This document shows, one piece after another, positions 14,616-24,013 of a stretch of 34,830 nucleotides of DNA (position 1 is the first letter of the stretch; each line of letters opens with the position of its first letter). Source of the stretch: Craterilacuibacter sinensis (GTDB lineage Bacteria > Pseudomonadota > Gammaproteobacteria > Burkholderiales > Chromobacteriaceae). The notes under the pieces are model-generated. The model was not told where the DNA came from, did not search any database, and saw only the letters and a program-made list of their open reading frames with translations. The stretch spans positions 1-34,830 of the forward strand of contig NZ_WSSB01000019.1 of the NCBI RefSeq assembly GCF_009831765.1, written 5' to 3'. The translations under genes were made by a program, and so were the position numbers.

Positions 14616-15071
14616 CTAGAAGGGAATGTCGTCTTCCAGATCATTTACCGGTGGTTGCGGACGCGTAGGCTCCGGGCGGCGTTGTGCCGGGGCTGCTGGC
14701 GGAGCTGATGGTGCGCTTTGACGCGGAGCGCTGTAGCCTTCATCCATCATGGCACCTTCATCACGCTTACCACCTTGCAGGCTAAGCTCGTTCACGCGTA
14801 CATCGGGGGACAGGCGTTTGTTGCCGTCTTTGTCCGTCCACTCACGCAGTGTCAGCTGACCGTAGACGGTGACCTGCTGGCCCTTGGCCAGAAAGCGTTG
14901 CAGAGACTCGCCACGCTTGCCCCATACTTGGCAGCTGAACCAGTTGGTTGTTTTGCGTTCGCCAAAACCGATGTCGCTGGCTACGCGAAAGCTCAGAACC
15001 GGCTCGCCGCTTCCTGTGTATTTCAGTTCGGCATCGGCTGCCAGGCGGCCGTCAAAGCTAATGCTGTTCAT
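14616..15071 (-). CDS. ssb: Single-stranded DNA-binding protein
   Basis: 151 aa from the ATG at 15071, chosen because GGAGA stands about 7 nt before it; an upstream ATG at 15092 would add seven residues. An OB fold covers about 1-100 (conserved F-x-G-R-L-x-x-D-A-E, VASDIGFGERKT, WFSCQVWGKRGE, VYGQLTLREWTDKDG). A Pro/Ala/Gln linker leads to the acidic EDDIPF tip used to recruit repair and replication partners. It lacks the first beta-strand extension seen in E. coli SSB, so it is somewhat divergent. It lies next to the YajR-type transporter and uvrA. Its 3' end marks the chromosomal side of the island. Confidence 0.93.
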   Translation of the reverse strand: MNSISFDGRLAADAELKYTGSGEPVLSFRVASDIGFGERKTTNWFSCQVWGKRGESLQRFLAKGQQVTVYGQLTLREWTDKDGNKRLSPDVRVNELSLQGGKRDEGAMMDEGYSAPRQSAPSAPPAAPAQRRPEPTRPQPPVNDLEDDIPF

Positions 15072-15149
15072 GTCTGTCTCCGTTCTATTCATTTGGCTGC
15101 CGGCATATTGCCGGATCAGACCTTGTCCTTAGGCTAGCTTGGTCAGCCT

Positions 15150-16511
15150 CTATTCGGTTGCCTGAATCAATTGCTGTACTGCTGCTTCGTCCCAGCCTTG
15201 TTGTGCAACCTTGAGGTAGGCAACGCGGTCGTCAAGCAATACCACAGCTTCGCGTACGCCAGCTTGTGCGGCAAGTTTTTGTGACAGCGCATGCGCATCT
15301 CCCTGCCAGTTGTCACCAATATGAAACATGATGGACTTGACCGGCAGTGGTGCCCGCATGCTGGCTGCTAAACCCAGCCAGCTTGCCATCAGTACGCTGG
15401 TGAGGCCGAACACGCCAGACGGACCCCAGTGTGTATAAAGCCAGCCGCCACCCGCCGCACCCACAAAGAGGCCGAAAGATTGAGCGGTATTATACACGCC
15501 TATGGCGGTGCCTTTGGCGTCGGCAGGGGCGATCTTGGAAATGATGGAGGGAAGCGTCGCCTCGAGAATATTGAAGGCAATAAAGTACAACACTAACCAC
15601 AATACGATTTGCCAGAAGGTATCGAGTGCCGAGGCCATGCCCAGCTGCGCGACGGTCATGACCCCGACCGCTGCTACGAAGACCTGTTTCAGCCGGTGTT
15701 TCTTTTCCCCGTAAATGATGGCGGGGATCATCAGCAAGAAGCCCAGTATCACTACCGGCAGATAAACCTGCCAGTGGTGTGCCTTGTCGAGCTGGCCGGC
15801 TTGGGTCAGCGAAAACGGGATCACGACAAACATGGCCATCTGCGCCGCGTGCAAGGCAAAGATGCCGAAGTTGAGCCGTGCCAGTTGCGGGTCTTGCAGC
15901 ACCGGAAGGAGGCGGCCGGGTTTGGCCTCGGTATCCGAGTGGAAACGCGAGACGACAGGGTCGGGGATGATCAGCCAGACGCCGGCCAAGGCCATCAGGG
16001 TCAGTATGCCAGTCAGGGCGAAAATGCCATTGACCCCTATCCAGCTGGCTAGCAAGGGGCCGAGGACCAGGCTGACGGCAAAGGTCATACCTATACTCAT
16101 GCCTATCATGGCCATGGCACGGGTGCGGTGTTCTTCGCGCGTAAGGTCGGCCAATAATGCGGTAATGGCGGCAGAAATGGCACCGGCGCCCTGAATGATG
16201 CGACCTAGCGTCAACCAGACAATATCGTCGGCAGCGGCGGCAACAAAGCTGCCGATGGCAAACAGCAGCAGACCGCCGTAAATGACTTTTTTGCGTCCGA
16301 TGCGATCGGACAGCATTCCGAGTGGCAGTTGCAGTAGCGCCTGGACCAGCCCGTAACTGCCCAAGGCAATGCCTATGCTGGTCGGGCTGGTGGCGCCCGG
16401 CAACTGGTGGGCGTACAGGGCAAAAACGGGGAGGACAAGAAACATGCCCAGCATGCGCAGGGCGTAGACGCCTGCCAGTCCCAGGCTTGCGCGTAATTCC
16501 AGCGGATTCAT
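15150..16511 (-). CDS. yajR: YajR-type MFS transporter with C-terminal soluble domain
   Basis: 453 aa, the length of E. coli YajR. Twelve predicted membrane segments fill about residues 8-385, with the MFS motif-A DRIGRKK between TM2 and TM3. Residues about 390-453 form a soluble ferredoxin-like tail (SIMFHIGDNWQGDAH..., VVLLDDRVAYLKV) that corresponds to the YAM domain, the distinguishing mark of YajR. The substrate is unknown; proton-driven export from the inner membrane is the family expectation. It is divergent from uvrA across 119 bp, and ssb lies downstream on the same strand. Confidence 0.85.
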   Translation of the reverse strand: MNPLELRASLGLAGVYALRMLGMFLVLPVFALYAHQLPGATSPTSIGIALGSYGLVQALLQLPLGMLSDRIGRKKVIYGGLLLFAIGSFVAAAADDIVWLTLGRIIQGAGAISAAITALLADLTREEHRTRAMAMIGMSIGMTFAVSLVLGPLLASWIGVNGIFALTGILTLMALAGVWLIIPDPVVSRFHSDTEAKPGRLLPVLQDPQLARLNFGIFALHAAQMAMFVVIPFSLTQAGQLDKAHHWQVYLPVVILGFLLMIPAIIYGEKKHRLKQVFVAAVGVMTVAQLGMASALDTFWQIVLWLVLYFIAFNILEATLPSIISKIAPADAKGTAIGVYNTAQSFGLFVGAAGGGWLYTHWGPSGVFGLTSVLMASWLGLAASMRAPLPVKSIMFHIGDNWQGDAHALSQKLAAQAGVREAVVLLDDRVAYLKVAQQGWDEAAVQQLIQATE

Positions 16512-16630
16512 GATAGCGGTAAGGTTCCGGATTAAAGTGGCGTGCTATGGTGCCTGATGCGGCATTAGCTAGGGCCCGGCTCAATAAGTCGGGTATATTA
16601 ACAGGTTACCCGATTCATTGTGAGTAAGGC
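16512..16630. promoter_or_regulatory. Divergent yajR/uvrA intergenic region
   Basis: 119 bp that must hold both promoters. TATATT at 16594-16599 could be the uvrA -10, but no matching -35 is seen. I found no CTG-N10-CAG LexA box, so SOS control of uvrA is not supported here. Confidence 0.4.
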
Positions 16631-19456
16631 ATGGACTACATCCGCATCCGTGGGGCGCGCACCCATAATCTGAAGAACGTTGATCTGGATCTGCCGCGTC
16701 ACAAGCTGATCGTGATTACCGGGCTGTCCGGTTCGGGCAAGAGTTCGCTGGCTTTCGATACACTGTATGCCGAAGGCCAGCGCCGCTATGTCGAGTCCCT
16801 GTCTGCTTACGCCCGCCAGTTCTTGCAGCTGATGGAAAAGCCTGATGTCGACCTGATCGAGGGCTTAAGCCCGGCGATTTCCATCGAGCAAAAAGCGACC
16901 AGCCATAATCCGCGCTCGACGGTAGGGACGGTGACCGAGATTCACGATTACTTGCGTCTTTTATATGCGCGGGTGGGGGAGCCGCACTGCCCGGATCATC
17001 ATGTGCCCCTGGCTTCGCAAACGGTCAGCCAGATGGTGGATCATGTGCTGGCTTTGCCGGAAGATACACGGGTGATGATACTGGCGCCGGTGATTATCGG
17101 CCGCAAGGGCGAGAATGCCGACCTGTTTGAAGAGTTGCGTGCACAGGGCTTTGTGCGGGTGCGGGTAGATGGCGAAGTGTTCGAGCTGGATGCGGTACCC
17201 AAGCTGGAAAAAAACAAGAAGCATACGATCGAAGTGGTGATCGACCGGCTGAAAGTACGCGCGGATGCGCAACAGCGTCTGGCCGAAAGTTTTGAGACTG
17301 CCTTGCGTCATGCCGAGGGGCGGGCGATTGCGGTGGAAATGGATGCGGACAAGGAACATTGGTTCTCGGCCAAGTTTGCCTGTCCGGTGTGCTCCTACAG
17401 TCTGCCTGAGCTGGAGCCGCGGCTGTTCTCTTTCAATAACCCGATGGGTGCCTGCCCCAAGTGCGACGGCTTGGGTGAGATTACCTTTTTTGACCCCAAG
17501 CGGGTGGTTGCCCATCCCGACATCAGCCTGGCTGCCGGTGCGATCAAGGGCTGGGACAAGCGTAACCAGCTTTATTTCCAGATGCTGATGAGTCTGGCCG
17601 AGCATTACGGCTTTGCCATCGAACTGGCATTCGAAGACTTGCCCGCCAAGGTGCAGCATGTGGTGCTGTATGGCTCCGGGCATGACAATATCGCCTTTAC
17701 CTACCGTTCGGAAAAAGGCACGCTGTTTAGTCGCGAGCACCCGTTCGAGGGCATTATTCCCAATCTGGAGCGGCGCTACCGCGAGACCGATTCGTCGGCG
17801 GTGCGCGAAGAGCTGGCCAAATACCAGAACAACCAGTGCTGTCCGTCCTGCCATGGCTCGCGGCTGCGTATCGAGGCGCGCAATGTCTTTGTTGGCGGCA
17901 AGGCCTTATTCGACATTAATGCACTGGCCTTGAAAGACGCGGCAGCCTTTTTTGATGGGCTGCAGGTGACCGGGCAGAAGCAGGCGGTGGCGGAAAAAAT
18001 AGTCAAGGAGATCCGCGAGCGGGTGTCTTTCCTGAATAACGTCGGTCTCGACTATTTGTGTCTGGCGCGTTCGGCCGATACCCTGTCCGGCGGCGAAGCA
18101 CAGCGCATCCGTCTGGCCAGCCAGATCGGCTCCGGCCTGACCGGCGTGATGTATGTGCTGGATGAGCCGTCTATCGGCCTGCATCAGCGTGATAACGACC
18201 GGCTACTTGGCACCTTGATGCGTTTGCGTGATCTGGGCAATAGCGTGATCGTGGTCGAGCATGACGAAGATGCTATCCGTGCCGCTGACTATCTGGTCGA
18301 TATGGGGCCGGGTGCCGGGGAGCATGGCGGTGAAGTGCTGGTCGCCGGCACGCCGGCCGAGGTGGCTGCTTGCGAAAAGTCGGTTACCGGCGCTTTCCTG
18401 TCCGGCCGTCGCCGTATTCAGGCGGCAGAAGGCCATCGGCCTCTGGATCCGGAACGCATGCTGCAACTGGTCGGCGCCAGCGGTAACAATCTTAAGGATG
18501 CTACGCTGGATCTGCCGTTGGGGCTCTTGGTCTGCATCACCGGCGTCTCGGGTTCGGGCAAGAGTACCCTGATTAACGACACCCTGTACAAGATCGCCGC
18601 GCGCGACCTGAACCGCGCCTCGGAAGAGCCATCGCCTTATCGCGAGATCAAGGGGCTGGCGCTGCTGGACAAGGTGATCAATGTCGACCAGAGCCCGATT
18701 GGGCGCACGCCGCGCTCCAATCCGGCGACCTATACCGGCCTGTTTACCCCGATACGCGAACTGTTTTCCGGAGTGCCGGTGTCGCGTGAACGCGGTTATG
18801 GCCCGGGACGCTTCAGTTTCAACGTCAAGGGCGGGCGTTGCGAGGCATGCCAGGGTGACGGCATGATCAAGGTCGAGATGCATTTCCTGCCGGACATTTA
18901 TGTGCCGTGTGATGTCTGCCACGGCAAGCGCTATAACCGCGAGACGCTCGAAGTCTTGTACAAGGGCAAGAATATCCACGAAGTGCTGGGCATGACGGTC
19001 GAGCAGGCGCAGGGCTTCTTTGCCGCCGTGCCTACCGTGGCGCGCAAGCTGCAGATGCTGATGGATGTGGGTTTGGGTTATATCCGTTTAGGGCAGTCGG
19101 CGACGACCTTGTCCGGTGGCGAGGCACAAAGGGTGAAGCTGGGGCTGGAGTTGTCCAAACGCGATACCGGTCGCACCTTGTATATTCTGGACGAGCCCAC
19201 CACAGGCCTGCACTTTCACGATATCGACCTCTTGCTCAAGGTTTTGCAGCGGCTGCGTGAAAACGGCAATACGGTCGTGGTGATCGAGCACAATCTGGAT
19301 GTAATCAAGACGGCAGACTGGATTATCGATCTCGGGCCTGAGGGCGGTGCCGGGGGCGGTACCATTATTGCGCAGGGGACACCGGAGCAGGTGGCGGCTA
19401 ATCCGGTCAGCCATACCGGGCGGTATCTGGCAGCCATGCAGCAAAACAAAAGCTGA
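16631..19456 (+). CDS. uvrA: Excinuclease ABC subunit A
   Basis: 941 aa, full length. UvrA is the damage-recognition ATPase of nucleotide excision repair and loads UvrB. Two ABC ATPase modules are complete: Walker A GLSGSGKS at 31-38 and GVSGSGKST in the second half, each with an LSGGEAQR signature and a DEP(S/T)-type Walker B ([26 protein letters not shown]). Both zinc modules are present (CPVC...CPKC in the first half; CEAC...CDVC in the second). AAGG a few nt before the ATG serves as ribosome site. Confidence 0.98.
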   Translation: MDYIRIRGARTHNLKNVDLDLPRHKLIVITGLSGSGKSSLAFDTLYAEGQRRYVESLSAYARQFLQLMEKPDVDLIEGLSPAISIEQKATSHNPRSTVGTVTEIHDYLRLLYARVGEPHCPDHHVPLASQTVSQMVDHVLALPEDTRVMILAPVIIGRKGENADLFEELRAQGFVRVRVDGEVFELDAVPKLEKNKKHTIEVVIDRLKVRADAQQRLAESFETALRHAEGRAIAVEMDADKEHWFSAKFACPVCSYSLPELEPRLFSFNNPMGACPKCDGLGEITFFDPKRVVAHPDISLAAGAIKGWDKRNQLYFQMLMSLAEHYGFAIELAFEDLPAKVQHVVLYGSGHDNIAFTYRSEKGTLFSREHPFEGIIPNLERRYRETDSSAVREELAKYQNNQCCPSCHGSRLRIEARNVFVGGKALFDINALALKDAAAFFDGLQVTGQKQAVAEKIVKEIRERVSFLNNVGLDYLCLARSADTLSGGEAQRIRLASQIGSGLTGVMYVLDEPSIGLHQRDNDRLLGTLMRLRDLGNSVIVVEHDEDAIRAADYLVDMGPGAGEHGGEVLVAGTPAEVAACEKSVTGAFLSGRRRIQAAEGHRPLDPERMLQLVGASGNNLKDATLDLPLGLLVCITGVSGSGKSTLINDTLYKIAARDLNRASEEPSPYREIKGLALLDKVINVDQSPIGRTPRSNPATYTGLFTPIRELFSGVPVSRERGYGPGRFSFNVKGGRCEACQGDGMIKVEMHFLPDIYVPCDVCHGKRYNRETLEVLYKGKNIHEVLGMTVEQAQGFFAAVPTVARKLQMLMDVGLGYIRLGQSATTLSGGEAQRVKLGLELSKRDTGRTLYILDEPTTGLHFHDIDLLLKVLQRLRENGNTVVVIEHNLDVIKTADWIIDLGPEGGAGGGTIIAQGTPEQVAANPVSHTGRYLAAMQQNKS

Positions 19457-19578
19457 GCCTGCGTGGCTGAAAAAAGACGCTAGAATAAATTCTAGGTAAA
19501 TGGAATGGCCGACGGTATGCTTAAGTGACAGCGAGTCGGGCTTAGACCCGAGGCCTTATCCAATCAAAAGGGGATGAC
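19457..19578. other. uvrA-VOC intergenic region with two small inverted repeats
   Basis: CTAGAA-TAAA-TTCTAG (about 19480-19496) and TCGGG-CTTAGA-CCCGA (19536-19551) can form short hairpins; neither has a T-run. The second lies in the leader of the VOC gene. Confidence 0.35.
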
Positions 19579-20016
19579 ATGCTTAACCTGGGCAAAATTG
19601 ACCATATTCATGTGCGGGTCGATGATATGGCACGCGCGCTGACCTGGTATCAGCGTGTGTTGGGCCTGGGGCCGGATACGCGGATACGCAAGGCCAATGG
19701 CAGCACCATGCTGGCCAATAACTCGGGTTCTATACGTCTGGCACTTACGCTGCAAAGTGCCCCGGCTTGCGCGCCAGGCTCGGTGTCTTTTGTGGTGGGC
19801 GGGCAGGAATTTTTGGAGTGGCTGGACCAGCTAGCCGGCGAGCGGGTTAAGGATAGGGCGGGTGAGACGGTGGCACGCGACTCGGTCGAGGATCATGCCA
19901 GCTATTTGTCGGTGGCCTTTGTCGATCCTTTCGGCAACCCGTATGAAATCATCAGCTATGACTACACCTGGCTTGCCGGCAAGCTCAAACTGGCCAGCCG
20001 CAGCATCGCGGGATGA
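19579..20016 (+). CDS. VOC (glyoxalase/dioxygenase fold) family protein
   Basis: 145 aa, one vicinal-oxygen-chelate domain: an N-terminal beta-alpha-beta unit with KIDHIHVRVDDMARALTWYQ then RVLGLGP, and the closing strand SVAFVDPFGNPYEIISYDY with the usual D-P-x-G-N-x-x-E metal-site Glu. The His in DHIHV and this Glu would bind a divalent metal. The substrate cannot be read from sequence; glyoxalase-like, dioxygenase-like and antibiotic-binding members share this fold. AAGGGG 6 nt before the ATG is a strong ribosome site. Confidence 0.88.
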   Translation: MLNLGKIDHIHVRVDDMARALTWYQRVLGLGPDTRIRKANGSTMLANNSGSIRLALTLQSAPACAPGSVSFVVGGQEFLEWLDQLAGERVKDRAGETVARDSVEDHASYLSVAFVDPFGNPYEIISYDYTWLAGKLKLASRSIAG

Positions 20017-20033
20017 TAAATAAGGCAGATTCA

Positions 20034-20066
20034 AATAAGGGGGCACGCAATGCGTGCCCCCTTATT
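20034..20066. terminator. Bidirectional terminator between the VOC gene and mnmA
   Basis: AATAAGGGGGCACGCA and TGCGTGCCCCCTTATT are a perfect 16-bp inverted repeat around one A, followed by TTAT on either strand. It separates two convergent genes and serves both. Confidence 0.92.
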
Positions 20067-20072
20067 TTATGG

Positions 20073-21149
20073 CTACATGATGATGCCGCCGCCCAGACAG
20101 ATATCTCCATCGTACAGCACGGCAGACTGGCCCGGGGTTACCGCCCATTGCGCCTGGCTAAAGGCAAGGGTGGCCTGGCCGTCGATGACCGGGCTTAAGG
20201 CACAGGCTGCATCCGCCATGCGGTAACGGGTTTTGGCCTGATAGTCTCTTGCCTCGGGCGCGCCATCCAGCGTCCATGACAGGTCAGCCATGGTCAGCGT
20301 TTTCTTTAGCAGCAGCGGATGGTCATGACCTTGCACCACGATCAGCCTGTTGGCTGGAATATCCTTGCCGGCGACAAACCACGGCTCGCCATTGCTGTCT
20401 TTGGATCCGCCGATATTCAGTCCCTTGCGCTGGCCCAGCGTGTAATACATCAGCCCTTCATGTTCGCCAACGCGCTTACCGTCCGGCGTCACCATCTCGC
20501 CGGGGCTGGTCGGTAAATAGCGCTTGAGAAACTCGCGGAACGGCCGTTCGCCGATAAAGCAGATGCCGGTCGAGTCTTTTTTAGCCGCGGTGGGCAGGCC
20601 CGCCTGTTCGGCCAGACGGCGTACTTCGCTTTTACGGATATCGCCCAGCGGGAATAATGCCTTGGCCAATTGCGATTGTTGCAGACGATAAAGGAAGTAG
20701 CTCTGGTCCTTGGTCTCGTCCACGCCCTTCATCAGGTAGTGACGGCCATCGCGCTCCAGCTTGCGCGCATAATGGCCGGTGGCGATGCAGTCGGCACCCA
20801 GTTCCATTGCGTAGTCGAGGAAGGCCTTGAACTTGATTTCGGCATTGCACAGCACGTCCGGATTGGGCGTGCGTCCGGCTGAATATTCCTTGAGGAAGTA
20901 CGAGAACACCCGGTCCTTGTATTCCTTGGCAAAGTTGACGATTTCCATGTCGATGCCGACGATGTCGGCGACGCTCATCGCGTCCAGCGCATCTTGCTTG
21001 ATCGAGCAGAACTCGTCGTCGTTGTCGTCTTCCCAGTTTTGCATGAAGACGCCGATGACCTCATGCCCTTGCTGCTTGAGCAGCCAGGCTGTCACCGATG
21101 AATCCACGCCGCCGGACATGCCGACGACGATACGTTTTTTTCCCGTCAC
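20073..21149 (-). CDS. mnmA: tRNA-specific 2-thiouridylase MnmA
   Basis: The enzyme adds sulphur to U34 of tRNA-Lys, -Glu and -Gln. I place the start at GTG 21149: it overlaps the preceding stop as GTGA, has AAGAAGGG 9 nt upstream, and gives the usual N-terminus (M)[17 protein letters not shown], 358 aa; an ATG at 21170 would add seven residues. The PP-loop SGGVDS binds ATP. The catalytic pair is C101 (NPDVLC) and C196 (STGICF). It is coupled to the upstream secreted-protein gene; nudJ, a usual neighbour in E. coli, lies nearby. Confidence 0.96.
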   Translation of the reverse strand: MTGKKRIVVGMSGGVDSSVTAWLLKQQGHEVIGVFMQNWEDDNDDEFCSIKQDALDAMSVADIVGIDMEIVNFAKEYKDRVFSYFLKEYSAGRTPNPDVLCNAEIKFKAFLDYAMELGADCIATGHYARKLERDGRHYLMKGVDETKDQSYFLYRLQQSQLAKALFPLGDIRKSEVRRLAEQAGLPTAAKKDSTGICFIGERPFREFLKRYLPTSPGEMVTPDGKRVGEHEGLMYYTLGQRKGLNIGGSKDSNGEPWFVAGKDIPANRLIVVQGHDHPLLLKKTLTMADLSWTLDGAPEARDYQAKTRYRMADAACALSPVIDGQATLAFSQAQWAVTPGQSAVLYDGDICLGGGIIM

Positions 21150-21685
21150 GGGTGGTAACCCTTCTTCCATAGTTGATACGGCACAATGACCGGCTCATGC
21201 CCGAAATCGAAAAACCAGCTGTCGACGACCCAGTTGCTGTCGTCGGCGGTTTCGATAATCCGGCTGGCGTAGTGTAGATCGATAATCCAGGGGGCGCGCC
21301 AGACAGTGTCGGCTACCCGGTGGTGCTGCAGCAAGCCTTGCCGGGCAAGGTAATGCAGAAAGGTGGTGTCATTCTGGCTGTGATCAACACAGTCCATGCG
21401 TCCGTCTGCCGTGCCGTCGGCCAGATTGCCACCCTTGTCGCTAGCGATGGGGGCATGCTGTGCAGCCTCACGGTAGAGGCGCTGCACGGCCAAGCTGATT
21501 GCCGCCCGTTCTTCCGGTGCGCTGGCGACTTGTTTGAACAGTGCCGCGACTTCATCGCGCGTGTCGGCTGCCGGAAAAAATGAAGCACTCTTGCTGCAGC
21601 CGTAATGATAACAAATAGTTAGCGCCTCGGCCTGTGTCTTGCCTGCGCAGGCAAACAGCAGGCTACCGATAAGCAAAAGTAGCAT
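21146..21685 (-). CDS. Conserved hypothetical exported protein
   Basis: 179 aa from the ATG at 21685, chosen because it gives a clean signal peptide (hydrophobic [13 protein letters not shown], cleavage likely after GKTQA); the frame stays open further upstream but that part overlaps rfbD and is not protein-like. The mature part has two Cys near the start (ICYHYGC), [20 protein letters not shown], a WIIDLHYA segment and [16 protein letters not shown]. The C-D-x-x-x-N-T-T, His and D-S-W-F pattern recurs in a family of uncharacterised proteobacterial exported proteins; spaced Cys, His and Asp could be a papain/transglutaminase-like triad, which is speculation. Its stop overlaps the mnmA start. 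Confidence 0.75.
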   Translation of the reverse strand: MLLLLIGSLLFACAGKTQAEALTICYHYGCSKSASFFPAADTRDEVAALFKQVASAPEERAAISLAVQRLYREAAQHAPIASDKGGNLADGTADGRMDCVDHSQNDTTFLHYLARQGLLQHHRVADTVWRAPWIIDLHYASRIIETADDSNWVVDSWFFDFGHEPVIVPYQLWKKGYHP

Positions 21686-21754
21686 GCGCCACGGCTTGGC
21701 TGCGGTGAGCGGGATGGCGTGTGGTGTTTGCAATGGCCGGCGTCCTTGCCAGTG

Positions 21755-21774
21755 GTAGAATCGAGAGATTCTAC
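21755..21774 (+). promoter_or_regulatory. 8-bp hairpin with GAGA loop before rfbD
   Basis: GTAGAATC / GATTCTAC is a perfect stem closing a GAGA tetraloop and ends 14 nt before the rfbD start codon. TAGAAT inside it also resembles a -10 box, so it may be either an operator/promoter element or an RNA leader structure. Confidence 0.45.
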
Positions 21775-21788
21775 TTGCGGAGTCAGGC

Positions 21789-22733
21789 ATGCGTCCCACT
21801 ATCTTGGTTACCGGTTCCAGCGGACAACTGGGTTTTGAACTGCTGCGCGCGCTGGCACCATTGGGTAAAGTCCATGCACCGGTGCGCGCCGAGTTTGATC
21901 TGGCCCGGCCCGAGCGCATGCAGGCATGGCTGGATCGGGTGCGTCCCGACATTATCGTCAATGCCGCCGCCTATACCGCCGTCGATCAGGCCGAGTCCAA
22001 ACAGGCACTGGCTTTTGCCCTCAATGCCGCCGCGCCCGAGCTGATGGCACGCTGGGCAGGGGCACATGGGGCGCTGATGGTGCAGTATTCCACTGATTAT
22101 GTGTTTGATGGCAGCAAGAGCGGCCGCTATGTGGAAACCGATGTGCCCGGCACCCGCATGATTTACGGTGCCAGCAAGCTGGCGGGCGAGCAGGCCGTGC
22201 TTGCACATGCCCCGCGTTCGCTGGTATTGCGCGTGGGCTGGCTATTCAGTGCTTTTGGCAACAACTTCCTGCACACCATTTTACGCCTGGCACTGGAGCG
22301 TACCTCGCTCAGTATTGTCGCCGACCAGATCGGCACGCCCACTTCAACCCAGCTGGTTGCCGATGTAACGGCACATATGCTGTCAGCCAGCCTGTCCGGC
22401 AAGCTCTCCGAGCCATGGGGGATTTACCATGTATCGGCATCCGGCGAAGCGAGCTGGCACGAGTATGCGCGCCATATTGTGCATGAACTGACGCTGGACG
22501 GGGTCAAACTGGCCTGCGCAGAAGCCGATGTGCTGGCGATTGGCAGTAGTGACTGGCCGACACCGGCCAGTCGGCCAGCCAATTCGCGACTCGATTGCAG
22601 CAAGCTCGCGCAAAACTTCGACTTGAACTTGCCGCACTGGCACGAGGGCGTTTCGTATGCGCTGGCGCAATTGCTGCGTTCGGGTGCCCTGCGTAATACG
22701 CGCTGGACCCAGGGGGCACGGCGTAAGCTCTGA
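21789..22733 (+). CDS. rfbD: dTDP-4-dehydrorhamnose reductase
   Basis: 314 aa, the last enzyme of dTDP-L-rhamnose synthesis. The Rossmann motif TGSSGQLG is at about 8-15, NAAAYTAVDQAE at 58-69, STDYVFDG at 101-108 and the SDR catalytic pair Y126-xxx-K130 follows. It is alone here: rfbA, rfbB and rfbC are not in the window, so the other steps must be encoded elsewhere. It is convergent with nudJ, with only 3 bp between the stop codons. GCGGAG upstream is a fair ribosome site. Confidence 0.94.
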   Translation: MRPTILVTGSSGQLGFELLRALAPLGKVHAPVRAEFDLARPERMQAWLDRVRPDIIVNAAAYTAVDQAESKQALAFALNAAAPELMARWAGAHGALMVQYSTDYVFDGSKSGRYVETDVPGTRMIYGASKLAGEQAVLAHAPRSLVLRVGWLFSAFGNNFLHTILRLALERTSLSIVADQIGTPTSTQLVADVTAHMLSASLSGKLSEPWGIYHVSASGEASWHEYARHIVHELTLDGVKLACAEADVLAIGSSDWPTPASRPANSRLDCSKLAQNFDLNLPHWHEGVSYALAQLLRSGALRNTRWTQGARRKL

Positions 22734-22736
22734 GTG

Positions 22737-23180
22737 TTACGGCAAAGTTTGTAGCAGCGCTAGCGGGTAGCGTGCACCTTGACGCCAGTCATGGATGCAA
22801 CGCATCACCAGCGGGCTACGCAGTTGAGTCTCCCGTGCCGTTATTTCGGCTAGCGTCAGCCAGTGCGCCGCGATAATGCCGTCGTCCAGCGGCGTGTCAT
22901 CCGGTGTGGCTGTGACGGTGCCGAAGAAGGTGAAACGCAGATAGGTCGGCTCACCGGGCGCGAGGTAGACACCGACCAGGCCCTGAGGAGTAAAGCGGTA
23001 GCCGGTTTCCTCCTTCACTTCGCGGCAAACGGCCTGCAGCAGGCTTTCTTTCGCTTCCAGATGTCCGGCAGGCTGGTTGTAGCGCACGCCTTGTGTGGTT
23101 TGCTCTTCGACCAGCAAAAACCGGCCGTCGCGTTCGATAATGGCGGCAACTGTGGTATTGGGTTTGAAGCGTTCGGTCAT
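22737..23180 (-). CDS. nudJ: Nudix hydrolase, NudJ type
   Basis: 147 aa with a perfect Nudix box at 39-61: G-x5-E-x7-R-E-x-x-E-E-x-G-Y (GHLEAKESLLQAVCREVKEE then TGY). The N-terminus KPNTTVAAIIERDGRFLLVE and the segment YNQPAGHLE are characteristic of NudJ, which hydrolyses nucleoside di-/triphosphates and the thiamin precursor HMP-PP. The nearby mnmA repeats the mnmA-nudJ neighbourhood of enterics. It is divergent from bfd across 61 bp. Confidence 0.9.
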   Translation of the reverse strand: MTERFKPNTTVAAIIERDGRFLLVEEQTTQGVRYNQPAGHLEAKESLLQAVCREVKEETGYRFTPQGLVGVYLAPGEPTYLRFTFFGTVTATPDDTPLDDGIIAAHWLTLAEITARETQLRSPLVMRCIHDWRQGARYPLALLQTLP

Positions 23181-23241
23181 GGTTTCTCCAGAGTGCGCTG
23201 TGCCTGCTTAAAATGCAGGGATGCTTTCGTGAAAGCCTGTC

Positions 23242-23538
23242 ATGTATGTCTGTTTGTGTTTCCCGACGACCGAGCGCCAGATCCGTCAGGCAGTACTCAA
23301 TGGTGCGCGCCGCTTGCGGGACATTCGCCCGGTTGCCACGCAATGCGGCAAATGCGGGCGCTGTGCCCATGCCTTGCTTAAACAGGCCAGCAAGGCCTTG
23401 CTGCCCGCGCCGCTCAATCCGCCTTGTGAACGCGAACAGCCTTGCCATAATGCCCTGAATACCGCATTTACCCGGGAGACGCGTGATGCAAGGCGACAAG
23501 AAGGTGATCGAGTTCCTCAACAAGGCGCTCAGGAATGA
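23242..23538 (+). CDS. bfd: Bacterioferritin-associated ferredoxin
   Basis: 98 aa. The first about 60 residues are a [2Fe-2S] Bfd domain: [27 protein letters not shown], then CGKCGRC, with C4, C6, CGKC Cys pair as ligands. Bfd reduces ferric iron in bacterioferritin so it can be released. The remaining 35 residues are basic and proline-rich and run 53-56 nt into bfr in another frame, longer than typical Bfd (about 64-75 aa), so the tail may be recently acquired by stop-codon loss. A GCTTTC-GT-GAAAGC hairpin lies just upstream of the start. I see no convincing Fur box. Confidence 0.9.
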   Translation: MYVCLCFPTTERQIRQAVLNGARRLRDIRPVATQCGKCGRCAHALLKQASKALLPAPLNPPCEREQPCHNALNTAFTRETRDARRQEGDRVPQQGAQE

Positions 23539-23956
23539 GCTGACGGCCATTAACCAGTACTTCCTGCATGCCCGCATGTACCGCAATTGGGGACTTAAAC
23601 GTCTGGACGAGCATGAGTATCATGAGTCCATCGACGAGATGAAGCATGCCGACCGTTTGATTGAGCGTATCCTGTTTCTGGAGGGCTTGCCCAATTTGCA
23701 GGATCTGGGGCGTTTGTATATCGGCGAGCATCCCGAGGAAATGATTGCCTGCGATCTCAAGCTGGAGATGGAGGCGATTCCGCTCTTGCGTGATGCTATC
23801 CAGTATTGCGAAAGCGTGCGCGACTATGTGACGCGCGAATTGCTGGACGATATTCTCGCCGCCGAAGAGGAGCATGTGGACTGGCTGGAGACGCAGCAGG
23901 ACCTGATTGCCCGCGTCGGAGTACATAACTACCTGCAAAGCCAGATGGGCTCCTGA
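23486..23956 (+). CDS. bfr: Bacterioferritin (heme-containing iron store)
   Basis: 156 aa from the ATG at 23486; a GTG directly before it would add one residue. It has every ferroxidase ligand at the standard positions (E18, E51, H54, E94, E127, H130) and the heme-binding M52, so it is a catalytic Bfr and not a ferritin-like degenerate subunit. It forms 24-mer iron shells in the cytoplasm. It overlaps the end of bfd, which suggests coupled translation of store and release partner. Confidence 0.97.
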   Translation: MQGDKKVIEFLNKALRNELTAINQYFLHARMYRNWGLKRLDEHEYHESIDEMKHADRLIERILFLEGLPNLQDLGRLYIGEHPEEMIACDLKLEMEAIPLLRDAIQYCESVRDYVTRELLDDILAAEEEHVDWLETQQDLIARVGVHNYLQSQMGS

Positions 23957-23964
23957 ATAGTCCA

Positions 23965-24002
23965 GCCAATAAAAAGCCGGCGCGAGCCGGCTTTTTATTG
24001 GC
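23965..24002. terminator. Bidirectional terminator between bfr and the YdgA-like gene
   Basis: A perfect 17-bp stem, GCCAATAAAAAGCCGGC / GCCGGCTTTTTATTGGC, closed by GCGA. It serves both convergent genes. Confidence 0.95.
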
Positions 24003-24013
24003 TTGTGCACGAA

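Noticed and set aside
15490-16584. Open frame of 364 codons overlapping the YajR-type gene on the same strand
   Set aside because: It is the neighbouring frame of the transporter, rich in Arg/His/Pro, without any family resemblance.
16512-16630. LexA-controlled promoter of uvrA
   Set aside because: No CTG-N10-CAG sequence was found in the divergent region.
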